This document shows, piece after piece, positions 6,687 through 14,532 of a DNA stretch of 15,292 nt. Each line of letters begins with the position of its first letter. Within the stretch, counting starts at the first letter, position 1. Origin of the DNA: Bacteroidales bacterium UBA4814 (GTDB lineage Bacteria > Bacteroidota > Bacteroidia > Bacteroidales > UBA7960); assembly GCA_002402465.1 (NCBI GenBank), contig DHFW01000017.1:1-15292 (forward strand). Direction: 5' to 3'. The notes beneath the pieces are model-generated. The model saw only the letters and a program-made list of their open reading frames with translations. It did no database searches and was not told where the DNA came from. The translations under genes were made by a program, and so were the position numbers.

Positions 6687-7994
6687 TTATCTTAGGCGTT
6701 TTATGTCGGCGCCGATTTTTTGCAAGCGGGTATCGATCTGTTGGTAGCCACGGTCGATTTGATCGATGTTATGAATCACGCTTTTTCCGGGTGCACTCAG
6801 GGCTGCGATAAGCAGGGCCACTCCAGCCCGAATGTCAGGTGATACCATTTCAAGGGCTTTGAGGGGATACTTGCGTTCGAGGCCGATGACGGTGGCGCGG
6901 TGAGGGTCGCAAAGAATGATTTGTGCACCCATGTCGATGAGTTTATCAACAAAAAACAGGCGGCTTTCGAACATTTTCTGGTGGATAAGCACGCTGCCCT
7001 TGGCCTGGGTGGCCACTACCAGTATTATGCTAAGCAGGTCGGGCGTGAAACCCGGCCAGGGAGCGTCGCTGATACTAAGAATGCTGCCATCGATAAAGGT
7101 TTCTACCTCGTATACCTCTTGGGCAGGAATAAATATGTCTTCTCCGCGCCTTTCCAGTTTTATTCCCAGCTTACGGAATACCTCCGGGATCATGCCCAGC
7201 TTATCGTAAGCCACGTTTTTTATGGTGAGTTCTGACTGGGTCATGGCGGCCAGGCCAATAAAACTGCCAATCTCAATCATGTCGGGCAGTATAAGGTGGT
7301 TGCAACCATTGAGTTCTTTTACCCCTTTTATGGTAATGAGGTTTGAACCTATTCCTGAAATTCTTGCTCCCATGCGGTTGAGCATTTTGCAGAGTTGCTG
7401 CAGGTAGGGTTCGCAGGCGGCGTTGTAAATGGTGGTGGTGCCCCGGGCCAGAACCGCTGCCATCACCACGTTGGCAGTACCAGTAACCGAAGCTTCATCG
7501 AGCAGCATATAGCAGCCCTTCAGGCCCTTGCTTTCAATTTTATAAAAACTGGTTTCTGGATCGAAGTTAAAACGAGCACCCAGCTTTTCGAGGCCAACAA
7601 AGTGGGTGTCGAGGCGGCGGCGACCAATTTTATCGCCTCCTGGCTTGGGAATGCTGGCTTTGCCAAAGCGGGCCAGCAGCGGACCTACAATCATAACCGA
7701 TCCGCGAAGCTGCGAAGCTTTCTTTTTGAATTCGGGTGTATCGAGAAAATCCAGATTTACCTCGTCGGCCCTGAACGACCAGGTACCCTCATTGAGCTGT
7801 TTTACCTTCACCCCGAAGTTGGCCAGCAGTTCAATCAATTTGTTTACATCCCTGATGTCGGGAATGTTCTCAATAATTACTTCTTCGGGGGTGAGCAGGC
7901 ACGCACAAATGATTTGCAGCGCTTCGTTCTTGGCCCCCTGCGGAATAATTTCACCTTTTAACTGTTTTCCGCCGCGAATCTCGAATGAAGACAT
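6687..7994 (-). CDS. murA: UDP-N-acetylglucosamine 1-carboxyvinyltransferase MurA (Asp active-site form)
   Basis: The 435-residue cytoplasmic enzyme transfers enolpyruvate from PEP to UDP-GlcNAc, the first committed step of peptidoglycan synthesis. Family marks are the Lys22-Asn23 region (GAKNEAL), the loop IPKPGGDKIGRRRLDTHF, the general acid/base Asp in GFTPDLLS, and DIRAGVALLIAAL near the C-terminus. In the flexible loop the residue equivalent to Cys115 of E. coli is Asp121 (codon GAT at 7634-7632). Fosfomycin acts by alkylating that Cys, so the enzyme is expected to be insensitive, as in other MurA with Asp. It lies 152 bp downstream of the DUF4290 gene on the same strand, the arrangement usual in this phylum. 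Confidence 0.97.
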   Translation of the reverse strand: MSSFEIRGGKQLKGEIIPQGAKNEALQIICACLLTPEEVIIENIPDIRDVNKLIELLANFGVKVKQLNEGTWSFRADEVNLDFLDTPEFKKKASQLRGSVMIVGPLLARFGKASIPKPGGDKIGRRRLDTHFVGLEKLGARFNFDPETSFYKIESKGLKGCYMLLDEASVTGTANVVMAAVLARGTTTIYNAACEPYLQQLCKMLNRMGARISGIGSNLITIKGVKELNGCNHLILPDMIEIGSFIGLAAMTQSELTIKNVAYDKLGMIPEVFRKLGIKLERRGEDIFIPAQEVYEVETFIDGSILSISDAPWPGFTPDLLSIILVVATQAKGSVLIHQKMFESRLFFVDKLIDMGAQIILCDPHRATVIGLERKYPLKALEMVSPDIRAGVALLIAALSAPGKSVIHNIDQIDRGYQQIDTRLQKIGADIKRLR

Positions 7995-8030
7995 ACTGAA
8001 TGGTTAATGGTTAATTGTTGTTTAAAGACC

Positions 8031-8101
8031 GGAGTCCGGAGTCCGAAGTAAACCTGCCGTCACCTCCTGCCTACTAATGCTACCTACTCCTGCTGCCTAC
8101 T
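8031..8101. repeat. Degenerate short tandem repeats between DUF4290 and murA
   Basis: CTGCCTACT (8067-8075), CTACCTACT (8080-8088) and CTGCCTACT (8093-8101) recur with an exact 13-nt period. GGAGTCC is doubled at 8031-8044. On the minus strand, the direction of transcription, the stretch from the DUF4290 stop to about 8060 is purine-rich and C-poor (AGTAGGCAG units plus GAGCATAGAGC-like words). No reading frame or promoter is evident in the 152-bp gap, so the repeat is probably transcribed as part of a DUF4290-murA message. Confidence 0.75.
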
Positions 8102-8146
8102 GCCGCTTTTCTCCATGCCCTGCGCTCTATGCTCTCTGCCAAATTC

Positions 8147-8782
8147 TTAGTTCTTCTTCCTGAACTGGTAAGGCTTGCCCGGGCCGGGTTTTCCCTGGAA
8201 CTTTTTCTTTTTGGGCATTTGCTTGGGAGGCTGTGCAACTTCGTTGGGATGGCTGAGCTTGATGTTTTCGTCGAGCTGCAGTTTTCCTTTGGAGAGTTCG
8301 AGCAAGTGGCTGGCAATTTCTTCGTCGGTAACCGCATCGCGGTTCCAGGTCAGGTAAGACTTTTTCAGGTGGTTGGCAATAAGCTTTATTAGTGCAGTCT
8401 TTTCGGCTCCATCTTCCAGTTCACAGGCCTTTTCAATGATTTTTTCGATATGGCGGCCGTAGTGCTTAAATTTTATGTGGTTGCTGGCATAGCCGAGGCG
8501 CTCAGGCTTTCGGGCCAGGCTTTGTGCCGATGGGATAGGGTAGGGGGAATCCACGTCGAGTTTAAAGTCAGACATGATAAACAGGTGGTCCCAAAGTTTG
8601 TGCTTGAAGTCGTTCACGTCGCGCAGGTGCGGATTGAGCTGCCCCATCACGTTAATAATGGCACGGGCCTGGTGGTTGCGCTGCTCGCGGTCTTCAATTT
8701 CCATGATCTGTTCGATCATCTTCTGAATATTTCGTCCGTATTCAGAAATGCTCATCTTAGAGCGCTGGGAATTATACTCCAT
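8147..8782 (-). CDS. DUF4290 family protein
   Basis: This 211-residue soluble protein has no signal peptide or membrane segment. The body (about 1-165) is predicted mostly helical and charged, with MSISEYGRNIQKMIEQIMEI near the start. The tail (about 183-211, PPKQMPKKKKFQGKPGPGKP and following) is strongly basic and Pro/Gly-rich, as if it binds nucleic acid or membrane phosphates. I recognise it as DUF4290, a Bacteroidetes family commonly found immediately upstream of murA; no biochemical function is known to me. The link to cell-wall synthesis rests on position only. The start ATG at 8782 begins MEYNSQRSKM. The next gene in the run is murA. Confidence 0.85.
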   Translation of the reverse strand: MEYNSQRSKMSISEYGRNIQKMIEQIMEIEDREQRNHQARAIINVMGQLNPHLRDVNDFKHKLWDHLFIMSDFKLDVDSPYPIPSAQSLARKPERLGYASNHIKFKHYGRHIEKIIEKACELEDGAEKTALIKLIANHLKKSYLTWNRDAVTDEEIASHLLELSKGKLQLDENIKLSHPNEVAQPPKQMPKKKKFQGKPGPGKPYQFRKKN

Positions 8783-8925
8783 AAAGGGTGAATAAGGTGG
8801 GTTTTGCCCGGAGTCTTTTTAAAGGGTCTTTCCGGGGTAATGGAAAATCAATAAGTGAAATATCGGGTAGTTATTTCTGAAATAAATTTCTTAATAACAA
8901 AATTTCAAAACGAAAAAATGCTGGT

Positions 8926-8992
8926 AATGTTTCACCTGGTGCTTTTTATGGCTTGCTGTTTCCAGGAGTTTTTGTGGCTGGCCTGAAACATT
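8926..8992 (-). ncRNA. Possible structured leader RNA of the DUF4290-murA transcript
   Basis: A perfect 9-bp inverted repeat, AATGTTTCA (8926-8934) and TGAAACATT (8984-8992), closes a 49-base interior. Inside, CCTGG (8935-8939) pairs with CCAGG (8962-8966), stacked directly on the outer stem. The element lies just downstream of a TACCTTTG box on the minus strand and about 145 nt before the DUF4290 start. It could be a cis-regulatory leader, a protein-binding RNA, or an inverted-repeat operator. It matches no riboswitch class I can name. The pairing is seen; the function is inference. Confidence 0.4.
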
Positions 8993-9002
8993 CAGTATAG
9001 CG

Positions 9003-9010
9003 CAAAGGTA
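9003..9010 (-). promoter_or_regulatory. -7 box (TACCTTTG), probable promoter of DUF4290-murA
   Basis: TACCTTTG on the minus strand fits TAnnTTTG. At 19-nt spacing (9030-9032) the upstream triplet is TTT rather than TTG, a partial -33 match. Start of transcription near 8996 would leave a leader of roughly 210 nt before DUF4290, containing the inverted repeat at 8926-8992. Confidence 0.5.
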
Positions 9011-9101
9011 TGAATTTATTTGAAAAGGGAAATGGTTTTGATATCAAAAACAAGGCTTTATTTGCTCAGAGGGGTAATGGCTTTGGGCTGCAGAAATAAG
9101 C

Positions 9102-9144
9102 GAAAAATTAAAGCCCTGCCGTGAAAACACCAGGCAAGGCTTTT
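9102..9144 (-). terminator. Hairpin terminator, probably bidirectional
   Basis: AAAGCC-C-TGCC (9110-9120) pairs with GGCA-A-GGCTTT (9133-9143), eleven positions with one mismatch around a 12-nt loop. A T-rich tract follows on the minus strand (9109-9102, TTAATTTTT-like) and TTTT on the plus strand (9141-9144). It lies 53 nt past the TAA of the broken membrane-protein gene and so probably served it. Confidence 0.7.
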
Positions 9145-9196
9145 AAGTGATATTAAAAAGTAATTATTCTGTTACTTCTTCCAGGCTTGCTTTTAC

Positions 9197-9764
9197 TTAA
9201 AGAAGGTACTCTTCGGTAATTTCATTTTTGCGCAGGGCACGGCTCTGACAGCGCTGGCGCGGGTTGGTAATGTTTTTCAATTCGTGGGCTTGGGCCACGG
9301 TGCCTTCAAAAATTTCGACCATGCTGCAGATGGTGATGTGCGAACAATCAGAATAAATAATATGGTAAATTGTTCCCGATTTGGTACAGTGCACATGGTT
9401 GTATCCATCGCCCGGGGCTTCCACCATGGCGATTTGTTCGGTGTATTACTCAATGGAAGCGGGTTTGAAATCGACCCCTGCGATGCTGGTAATCAGCCAG
9501 GTTCCGCACAATGAGAATGATCAGCAGCGTCATATTTACTGGCGCCTTGAAAAGCGCAAAAAAGATGTTGAAAACCTGAATGGCAATGGCCTCCAACAAG
9601 GCCAAGATGGCAAATAAACGCAGTTGCCTGGCTTTTTCTTTGCTCTCTGTATTGGCAACAAATGGTTTTCCGCCCGGTTGATGGAAAAATAATTTTTCAG
9701 CCTGTATTTTACAAGCCGCTAGATTTTTTGTCCGGAAACCTGGTTTCTTCTCAAACTCTGCAAG
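9197..9764 (-). pseudogene. Disrupted small membrane protein gene (stop, frameshift, likely internal deletion)
   Basis: From 9764 leftward one frame encodes KLFFHQPGGKPFVANTESKE then a hydrophobic stretch LRLFAILALLEAIAIQVFNI, then KAPVNMTLLIILIV. Near 9500-9508 sense continues one base shifted, with TWLITSIAGVDFKPASIE, a TAA at 9448-9446, and then in the same frame YTEQIAMVEAPGDGYNHVH, TKSGTIYHIIYSDCSHI and EIFEGTVAQAHELKNI to TAA at 9197. No ATG opens the first part. From memory, relatives are four-helix proteins of Bacteroidetes with this YH..SDC-type tail and more residues between LIV and AGVDF, which suggests an internal deletion; the TAA would be a CAA-to-TAA change. The tail from ATG 9427 (76 residues) could still be translated, but a functional product is doubtful. 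Confidence 0.65.
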
Positions 9765-9768
9765 TCAT

Positions 9769-9799
9769 TTTGGGTTTTTTCAGGCAATTAGTACTTTTG
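9769..9799 (+). promoter_or_regulatory. Promoter of the dehydrogenase gene (TTTG-N19-TACTTTTG)
   Basis: TTTG at 9769-9772 and TACTTTTG at 9792-9799 are separated by exactly 19 nt, a full match to the Bacteroidetes -33/-7 consensus. Expected initiation is near 9806, giving a leader of about 40 nt before the ATG at 9846. It overlaps the 5' side of the broken membrane-protein gene on the other strand. Confidence 0.8.
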
Positions 9800-9845
9800 T
9801 CAAAATTGAATTGCTGATAATTGTTTTTAACTAAATGCTGCAGAA

Positions 9846-10952
9846 ATGGCTCAAAAATTTATCCCTTTTCAAACCGTTGAAGAATTTTTGATAAAAGTTA
9901 TGGGGCAAGCCGGTATTCCAGCCACCGACGCCCGTATTGTGACGGATGTGCTTGTGCAGGCCGATAAGTTTGGTTTCGATTCGCACGGGGTGAACCGCCT
10001 CAAGCCCATTTACCTCGACCGGATCAAGGATGGGATACAGAATGCGGTGACTAATTATGAAATTGTAAGGGAAGGACCCACTACCGCCGTGATCGACGGG
10101 CATAATGGCATGGGGCATGTTATCTCTTATCATGCCATGAAAATGGCCATTGACAAAGCCCGGCAATTTGGCATGGGCATGGTGGCTGTGCGCAACTCAA
10201 CGCATTATGGTTTTGCCGGGTATTATCCGCTTATGGCTGTTAAGGAAAACATGATCGGTATTACCGGCACCAACGCCCGTCCGTCCATTGCCCCTACCTT
10301 CGGCGTGGAAAACATGCTGGGCACCAACCCCCTTACTTTTGGCATGCCCACCGACGAAGATTTCCCTTTTTTGCTCGACTGCGCCACCTCCATTTTTCAG
10401 CGGGGGAAAATTGAAATGTATGCCCGCGAAAACAAAGAACTGCCAAAGGGACTGGTGATTGATGAGCATGGTCACAGCAAGACCAGTTCGCGCGAGGTGC
10501 TTGAAGACCTCATAAAGGGCCGCGCCGCCCTGGCTCCTCTGGGTGGCATAGGCGAAGAAACGGCAGGATACAAGGGATATGGCTATGCCACGGTGGTCGA
10601 AATTCTCTCCGCTGCCTTGCAGCAGGGCGCATTTATGAAAATGTTGATGGGGGTAAAAGATGGCAAAAAAGTGCCTTATCCGCTGGGGCATTTCTTTATT
10701 GCAATAGATATTAGCGCGTTTACCGAACCCGATGATTTTAAAAAAACCACCGGCGATATACTAAGGGAACTGCGGGCTTCGCGCAAAATGCCCGGCCACG
10801 ATCGCATATACACCGCCGGCGAAAAAGAACACCTCTCCTGGCTTGACCGCAAAGACAAAGGCGTGCCATTTAATGATGCTTTGCTGGAAGAATACCGGGG
10901 CCTTTGTCATGAATACGGGCTTGAGGAGTATTTGGAGTATTTTGAATTCTAA
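9846..10952 (+). CDS. Malate/L-lactate dehydrogenase family oxidoreductase (Ldh_2)
   Basis: This 368-residue cytoplasmic enzyme belongs to the Ldh_2 fold family (malate, L-lactate, ureidoglycolate, sulfolactate and diketogulonate dehydrogenases), unrelated to classical Rossmann-fold LDH. Visible marks are DSHGVNRL (45-52), RNSTHYGFAGYY (116-127) with the conserved His120, TNARPSIAPTFG (142-153), LGTNPLTFGMP (158-168), ALAPLGG (228-234) and GYKGYG (241-246). These proteins reduce or oxidise 2-keto/2-hydroxy acids with NAD(P)H. The substrate cannot be settled from sequence and no pathway genes are adjacent. It has its own consensus promoter and is a single-gene unit. Its TAA overlaps the stop codon of the convergent pcrA gene; no terminator separates them. 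Confidence 0.92.
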   Translation: MAQKFIPFQTVEEFLIKVMGQAGIPATDARIVTDVLVQADKFGFDSHGVNRLKPIYLDRIKDGIQNAVTNYEIVREGPTTAVIDGHNGMGHVISYHAMKMAIDKARQFGMGMVAVRNSTHYGFAGYYPLMAVKENMIGITGTNARPSIAPTFGVENMLGTNPLTFGMPTDEDFPFLLDCATSIFQRGKIEMYARENKELPKGLVIDEHGHSKTSSREVLEDLIKGRAALAPLGGIGEETAGYKGYGYATVVEILSAALQQGAFMKMLMGVKDGKKVPYPLGHFFIAIDISAFTEPDDFKKTTGDILRELRASRKMPGHDRIYTAGEKEHLSWLDRKDKGVPFNDALLEEYRGLCHEYGLEEYLEYFEF

Positions 10953-13240
10953 GAAACGATCTTAAGCCTGGCAAACTTCAGCAGCAATTGTTTTTTCCCG
11001 AAGTTGGCAAAGATCACGGTGGCTTTGGCATCGGGGCCTCCGCCTTCCACTTTTGCAACCGTGCCGGTGCCGAAGCGCTGGTGCTGCACTTTCATGTCGG
11101 GCATCAGTTGTGCACCGGTAAGGATCACAAAGTCTCCATCGGCGGCTGCATCGGGGGCTGATTGGGCTGGCTGGCTAGTGGCTTCTGAAACCTTTCGGAA
11201 GTTTTTGAAGCTTTCGCTGAAACTCTCCTGTTTGGCTTGCTGCGACTTTTTGGGTTTTGCCCCGGGCAGGTAGTCAATAAATTCGGGTTTCAGCTCGTCG
11301 ATAAATCGGCTGGGCTCGCAAAAGTTGAAATTGCCGTAGCGGAAGCGGGTTTCGGCCCAGGTGATGGTGGCCTGGCGCATGGCCCGGGTCAGGGCCACAT
11401 AAAACAGGCGGCGCTCCTCTTCCAGCTCAGCACGGCTGCCTATTGAAAGCTGCGAAGGGAACAGGTTTTCTTCAACCCCACCAATAAAAACATATGGAAA
11501 CTCCAGGCCCTTGGCCGCATGTATGGTCATAAGCGAAACCTTGTTGGTGTCTTCCGGTCCGCTGGTCTTGGTGTCGGCATCGGTAAGCAGGGCAATGTCC
11601 TGCATAAACTCATCCAGAGTGCGAAAAGTGTTCTCTTCGCCCTCTTCGTTGGGGGCCATTACAAAATCCTTGAGGCCGCTCAGCAATTCTTCAATATTTT
11701 CTTTGCGGTTGATGCTCTCGGGCGAGTCATCCTCGAAATAGAATTTGCGGATCCCCGATTGGTTTACAATCTTTTCGCCCAACTCAAAGGCGTTATACTT
11801 GAATAGCTGGGTGCCCAGGCCTTTGATCATAAGGGTGAACTCCTGCAGGCGGTTCAGCGTGCCGGCATTGAAACCCAGTTGCAGTGCAGGAGCATTGAGG
11901 GCTGCCTCCCAAAGTGAGATACCTTTCTCTTCGGCGGCCACCCGCAGCTTATTCAGGGTGGTGTCGCCAATACCCCTTGCGGGGAAATTTATGATGCGGC
12001 TGAAAGCCTCCTCGTCCTGGGGGTTGATGATGAGCCTGAAGTAGGCCAGCACATCTTTTACTTCCTTGCGTTGGTAAAACGACACGCCTCCATAAATACG
12101 GTAAGGAATATTGAGTTTACGCAGGGCTTCTTCCAGCGCGCGCGATTGGGCGTTGGTACGATACAGTATGGCAAAGGCGCTGTTGGGAAGCTGTTGCTGG
12201 GCCCGCCATTCGAAAATGCGGCCTGCAATCCAGGCGGCTTCGTCGGCCTCATTGGCGGCTTTGTAAATCTTAACTTTTTCGCCTTGCTCATTCTGGGTCC
12301 ATACTTTTTTAAATATCTGATCCTTGTTGTGGGCAATGGCGCTGTTGGCCGCGTTTACAATGTTTTGGGTGGAACGGTAGTTTTGCTCCAGCTTATAAAG
12401 TTTGTAATCAGGGTAATCTTTTTTGAAGTTGAGGATATTGGCGATGTTGGCCCCGCGAAATGCATAAATGCTCTGGGCATCGTCGCCCACCACGCAAAGG
12501 TTTTCATTGTTGGCAGCCAGCTTCTTTACTATAAGGTATTGCGAAAAGTTGGTGTCCTGGTATTCGTCCACCAAAATGTAGGTGAACTTCTGCTGGTATT
12601 TATATAGTACATCGGGGAAATCGCGCAGCAGCACGTTGGTGTTGAACAGCAGGTCATCGAAATCCATGGCCGAGGCCTTGCGCAGGCGCTGCTGATAAAT
12701 GCTGTAAAGCAGCCCCAGCTTTGGTTTTCGGGCGGCAGTGTCGGCCGATTGTATCTCGAAATCCTCGTTATAGTCAATGGGCCCGATCAGGTTGTTCTTG
12801 GCGTTTGATATGCGACTCAGCACATAGCCCGGATTGTAGGTCTTGTCGTCGAGGTTCTGTTCCTTTATGATGTTTTTTATGAGGCGCTTGCTGTCGTCGG
12901 TATCGTAAATGGTGAAATTTGCAGGGAACCCCAGTTTGTCAGATTCGACCCTTAGTATGCGTGCAAAGATGCTGTGAAAAGTGCCCATCCACAGGCTCTT
13001 GGCCTTTGAATGGCCCACCAGCTGGGCAATGCGCTCTTTCATTTCGCGGGCCGCTTTGTTGGTAAAGGTCAGTGAAAGAATGTTGAAAGGTTCAATGCCC
13101 AAACTGAGTAAGTATGCAATGCGATAGGTGAGCACACGGGTCTTTCCGCTACCGGCCCCGGCAATTACCATTACCGGCCCTTCGGTGGCTTTTACTGCTT
13201 CTTGCTGAGGTTCGTTTAATTCATTTAAAAAATCGGTCAT
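10949..13240 (-). CDS. pcrA: UvrD/PcrA-type superfamily 1A DNA helicase
   Basis: The 763-residue ATP-dependent 3'-5' DNA helicase functions in repair and in clearing stalled replication or transcription. Motifs in order: Q-motif LNEPQQEAV near the start, Walker A GAGSGKT (28-34), LTFTNKAAREM, GTFHSIFARILR, Walker B VDEYQDTN, GDDAQSIYAFRGA, QNYRSTQNI, the HAAKGLEF segment and VALTRAM. The C-terminal 50 or so residues (VQHQRFGTGTVAKVEG and following) form the Tudor-like domain that in PcrA/UvrD contacts RNA polymerase. I chose ATG 13240 because the in-frame TTG at 13267 lies only about 5 nt past the -7 box, too close to be in the mRNA with any leader. Divergent from the S9 peptidase gene, convergent with the dehydrogenase. 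UvrD is an equally acceptable name. Confidence 0.95.
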   Translation of the reverse strand: MTDFLNELNEPQQEAVKATEGPVMVIAGAGSGKTRVLTYRIAYLLSLGIEPFNILSLTFTNKAAREMKERIAQLVGHSKAKSLWMGTFHSIFARILRVESDKLGFPANFTIYDTDDSKRLIKNIIKEQNLDDKTYNPGYVLSRISNAKNNLIGPIDYNEDFEIQSADTAARKPKLGLLYSIYQQRLRKASAMDFDDLLFNTNVLLRDFPDVLYKYQQKFTYILVDEYQDTNFSQYLIVKKLAANNENLCVVGDDAQSIYAFRGANIANILNFKKDYPDYKLYKLEQNYRSTQNIVNAANSAIAHNKDQIFKKVWTQNEQGEKVKIYKAANEADEAAWIAGRIFEWRAQQQLPNSAFAILYRTNAQSRALEEALRKLNIPYRIYGGVSFYQRKEVKDVLAYFRLIINPQDEEAFSRIINFPARGIGDTTLNKLRVAAEEKGISLWEAALNAPALQLGFNAGTLNRLQEFTLMIKGLGTQLFKYNAFELGEKIVNQSGIRKFYFEDDSPESINRKENIEELLSGLKDFVMAPNEEGEENTFRTLDEFMQDIALLTDADTKTSGPEDTNKVSLMTIHAAKGLEFPYVFIGGVEENLFPSQLSIGSRAELEEERRLFYVALTRAMRQATITWAETRFRYGNFNFCEPSRFIDELKPEFIDYLPGAKPKKSQQAKQESFSESFKNFRKVSEATSQPAQSAPDAAADGDFVILTGAQLMPDMKVQHQRFGTGTVAKVEGGGPDAKATVIFANFGKKQLLLKFARLKIVS

Positions 13241-13271
13241 AAATTCCTGTATGGTTTTTTCAGGCAAGATG

Positions 13272-13279
13272 CAAAGATA
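13272..13279 (-). promoter_or_regulatory. -7 box (TATCTTTG) for pcrA
   Basis: TATCTTTG on the minus strand lies 31 nt before the chosen ATG. No TTG is visible at 19-nt spacing, so the -33 element is weak or absent. Confidence 0.5.
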
Positions 13280-13326
13280 GGCAAAATTGACCCATAGGCC
13301 CGATAGAACATTGATCTCATTTCGGG

Positions 13327-13357
13327 TTTTTTTTGCACAAAAACCTTCCTATATTTA
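13327..13357 (+). promoter_or_regulatory. Probable promoter of the S9 peptidase gene
   Basis: TATATTTA at 13350-13357 matches TAnnTTTG in seven of eight positions. The eight-T run at 13327-13334, ending TTTG at 13332-13335, supplies a T-rich -33 region. The stretch AAAAACCTTCCTATATTTA strongly resembles the one around the promoter-like site at 14688-14695. A leader of about 30 nt to the ATG follows. Confidence 0.5.
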
Positions 13358-13391
13358 CAACCCAATTATCAACTAACTAAACCTCTTCAAC

Positions 13392-14489
13392 ATGCTTAAC
13401 AAAACATTTGCTAAAAATTTTTTTATTGTGCTCCTGATGGTTATGGGCTTTTCGGTGAATACCCAAGGGCAGGTCACCAACGAAGACCTGATGAAGAGTC
13501 AGGAAGCCTTAATGAATGAGTTTCGCAACCTGGGACACCGGCTCGATGTGCTCGAAAAAACCATCGACGACGTTCGCTGGTACAACCGTGTGGGCGATGT
13601 GGCCTTTATCGACAAGGTATTTATGGCTGGTCCGCCCCCGGCTCGCCAGGGCAGTGGCACCACCCTGCCCGAAGTAAACCCCATCAAGTTCTGGTCGTAT
13701 GTGTTTATTCCAAAAGATGTTGACCCTGACAAAAAGTACCCGCTGATTGTGTTGCCTCATGGCGGGGTACACAGCGACTTCAATACCTATTATACACATA
13801 TTATCCGTGAGCTGATGGCGCAACAATATATTGTAGTGGCACCCGAATACCGTGGAAGCACCGGTTACGGCCGTGGTCATTATGAGCTGATCGACTATGG
13901 CGGATTAGAAAACGACGATACGGATGTGAGCCGCCAGTACATGATCGACAACTACCCGATTGTAGATAAGAACAGGGTTGGGCTCATGGGCTGGAGCCAT
14001 GGTGGCATGATTTCACTTATGAATGCTTTTGAACGCCCCCGCGATTACAAGTGCGTGTTTGCAGGGGTGCCGGTGAGCGACCTGATTTTTCGTATTGGTT
14101 ACAAACGGCCCAATTACGAAGATTTCTTTTCGGCACCTTATCACATTGGGCAGCGCATCGACCAGAACATGGAAGAATACCGCCGCCGCTCACCCGTTGC
14201 CCATGCCGGCAAACTGCAGGTCCCGCTGCTTATCCATACCAACACCATTGATGAGGATGTACATTACCTTGAGGTTGTGAACCTTATCAACGCCCTGAAA
14301 GCAGAAAACAAACGCTTTGAATACGAGATTTTTGAAGATATTCCCGGCGGTCACAGCTTCGATCGCATGGACCACAGCCAGGGACGGGAGATACGTTTTA
14401 AAATTTACAAGTTCCTGGAGAAACACCTTGACCCGCCCCGCAAGTTTCGTAACCTGCGCGACATGGAGCGGGCGGCGTACAGGTTTTAA
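13392..14489 (+). CDS. Secreted prolyl-oligopeptidase-type (S9) serine hydrolase
   Basis: The 365-residue precursor has a signal peptide (Lys-rich start, hydrophobic 10-22, likely cleavage near 26) and a helical segment (about 29-62). The alpha/beta-hydrolase domain follows, with LPHGG (121-125) at the oxyanion hole, nucleophile Ser202 in GWSHGG, probable Asp287 in NTIDEDV, and His321 in PGGHSF. That is a complete S9 catalytic triad. There is no beta-propeller in front of the domain, unlike DPP4 or prolyl oligopeptidase (over 600 residues), so access to the active site is not gated in the usual way. A periplasmic or outer-membrane peptidase or esterase is expected; substrate unknown. It is a single gene with its own promoter and terminator. 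Confidence 0.88.
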   Translation: MLNKTFAKNFFIVLLMVMGFSVNTQGQVTNEDLMKSQEALMNEFRNLGHRLDVLEKTIDDVRWYNRVGDVAFIDKVFMAGPPPARQGSGTTLPEVNPIKFWSYVFIPKDVDPDKKYPLIVLPHGGVHSDFNTYYTHIIRELMAQQYIVVAPEYRGSTGYGRGHYELIDYGGLENDDTDVSRQYMIDNYPIVDKNRVGLMGWSHGGMISLMNAFERPRDYKCVFAGVPVSDLIFRIGYKRPNYEDFFSAPYHIGQRIDQNMEEYRRRSPVAHAGKLQVPLLIHTNTIDEDVHYLEVVNLINALKAENKRFEYEIFEDIPGGHSFDRMDHSQGREIRFKIYKFLEKHLDPPRKFRNLRDMERAAYRF

Positions 14490-14532
14490 TGAGACTTGAG
14501 AGACATAAGAGCGTGAGAGAATGGAAAGAAAT

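Noticed and set aside
8926..8992. Rho-independent terminator
   Set aside because: The T run on the minus strand begins about 7 nt after the stem and the loop is very long; a leader structure or operator fits better.
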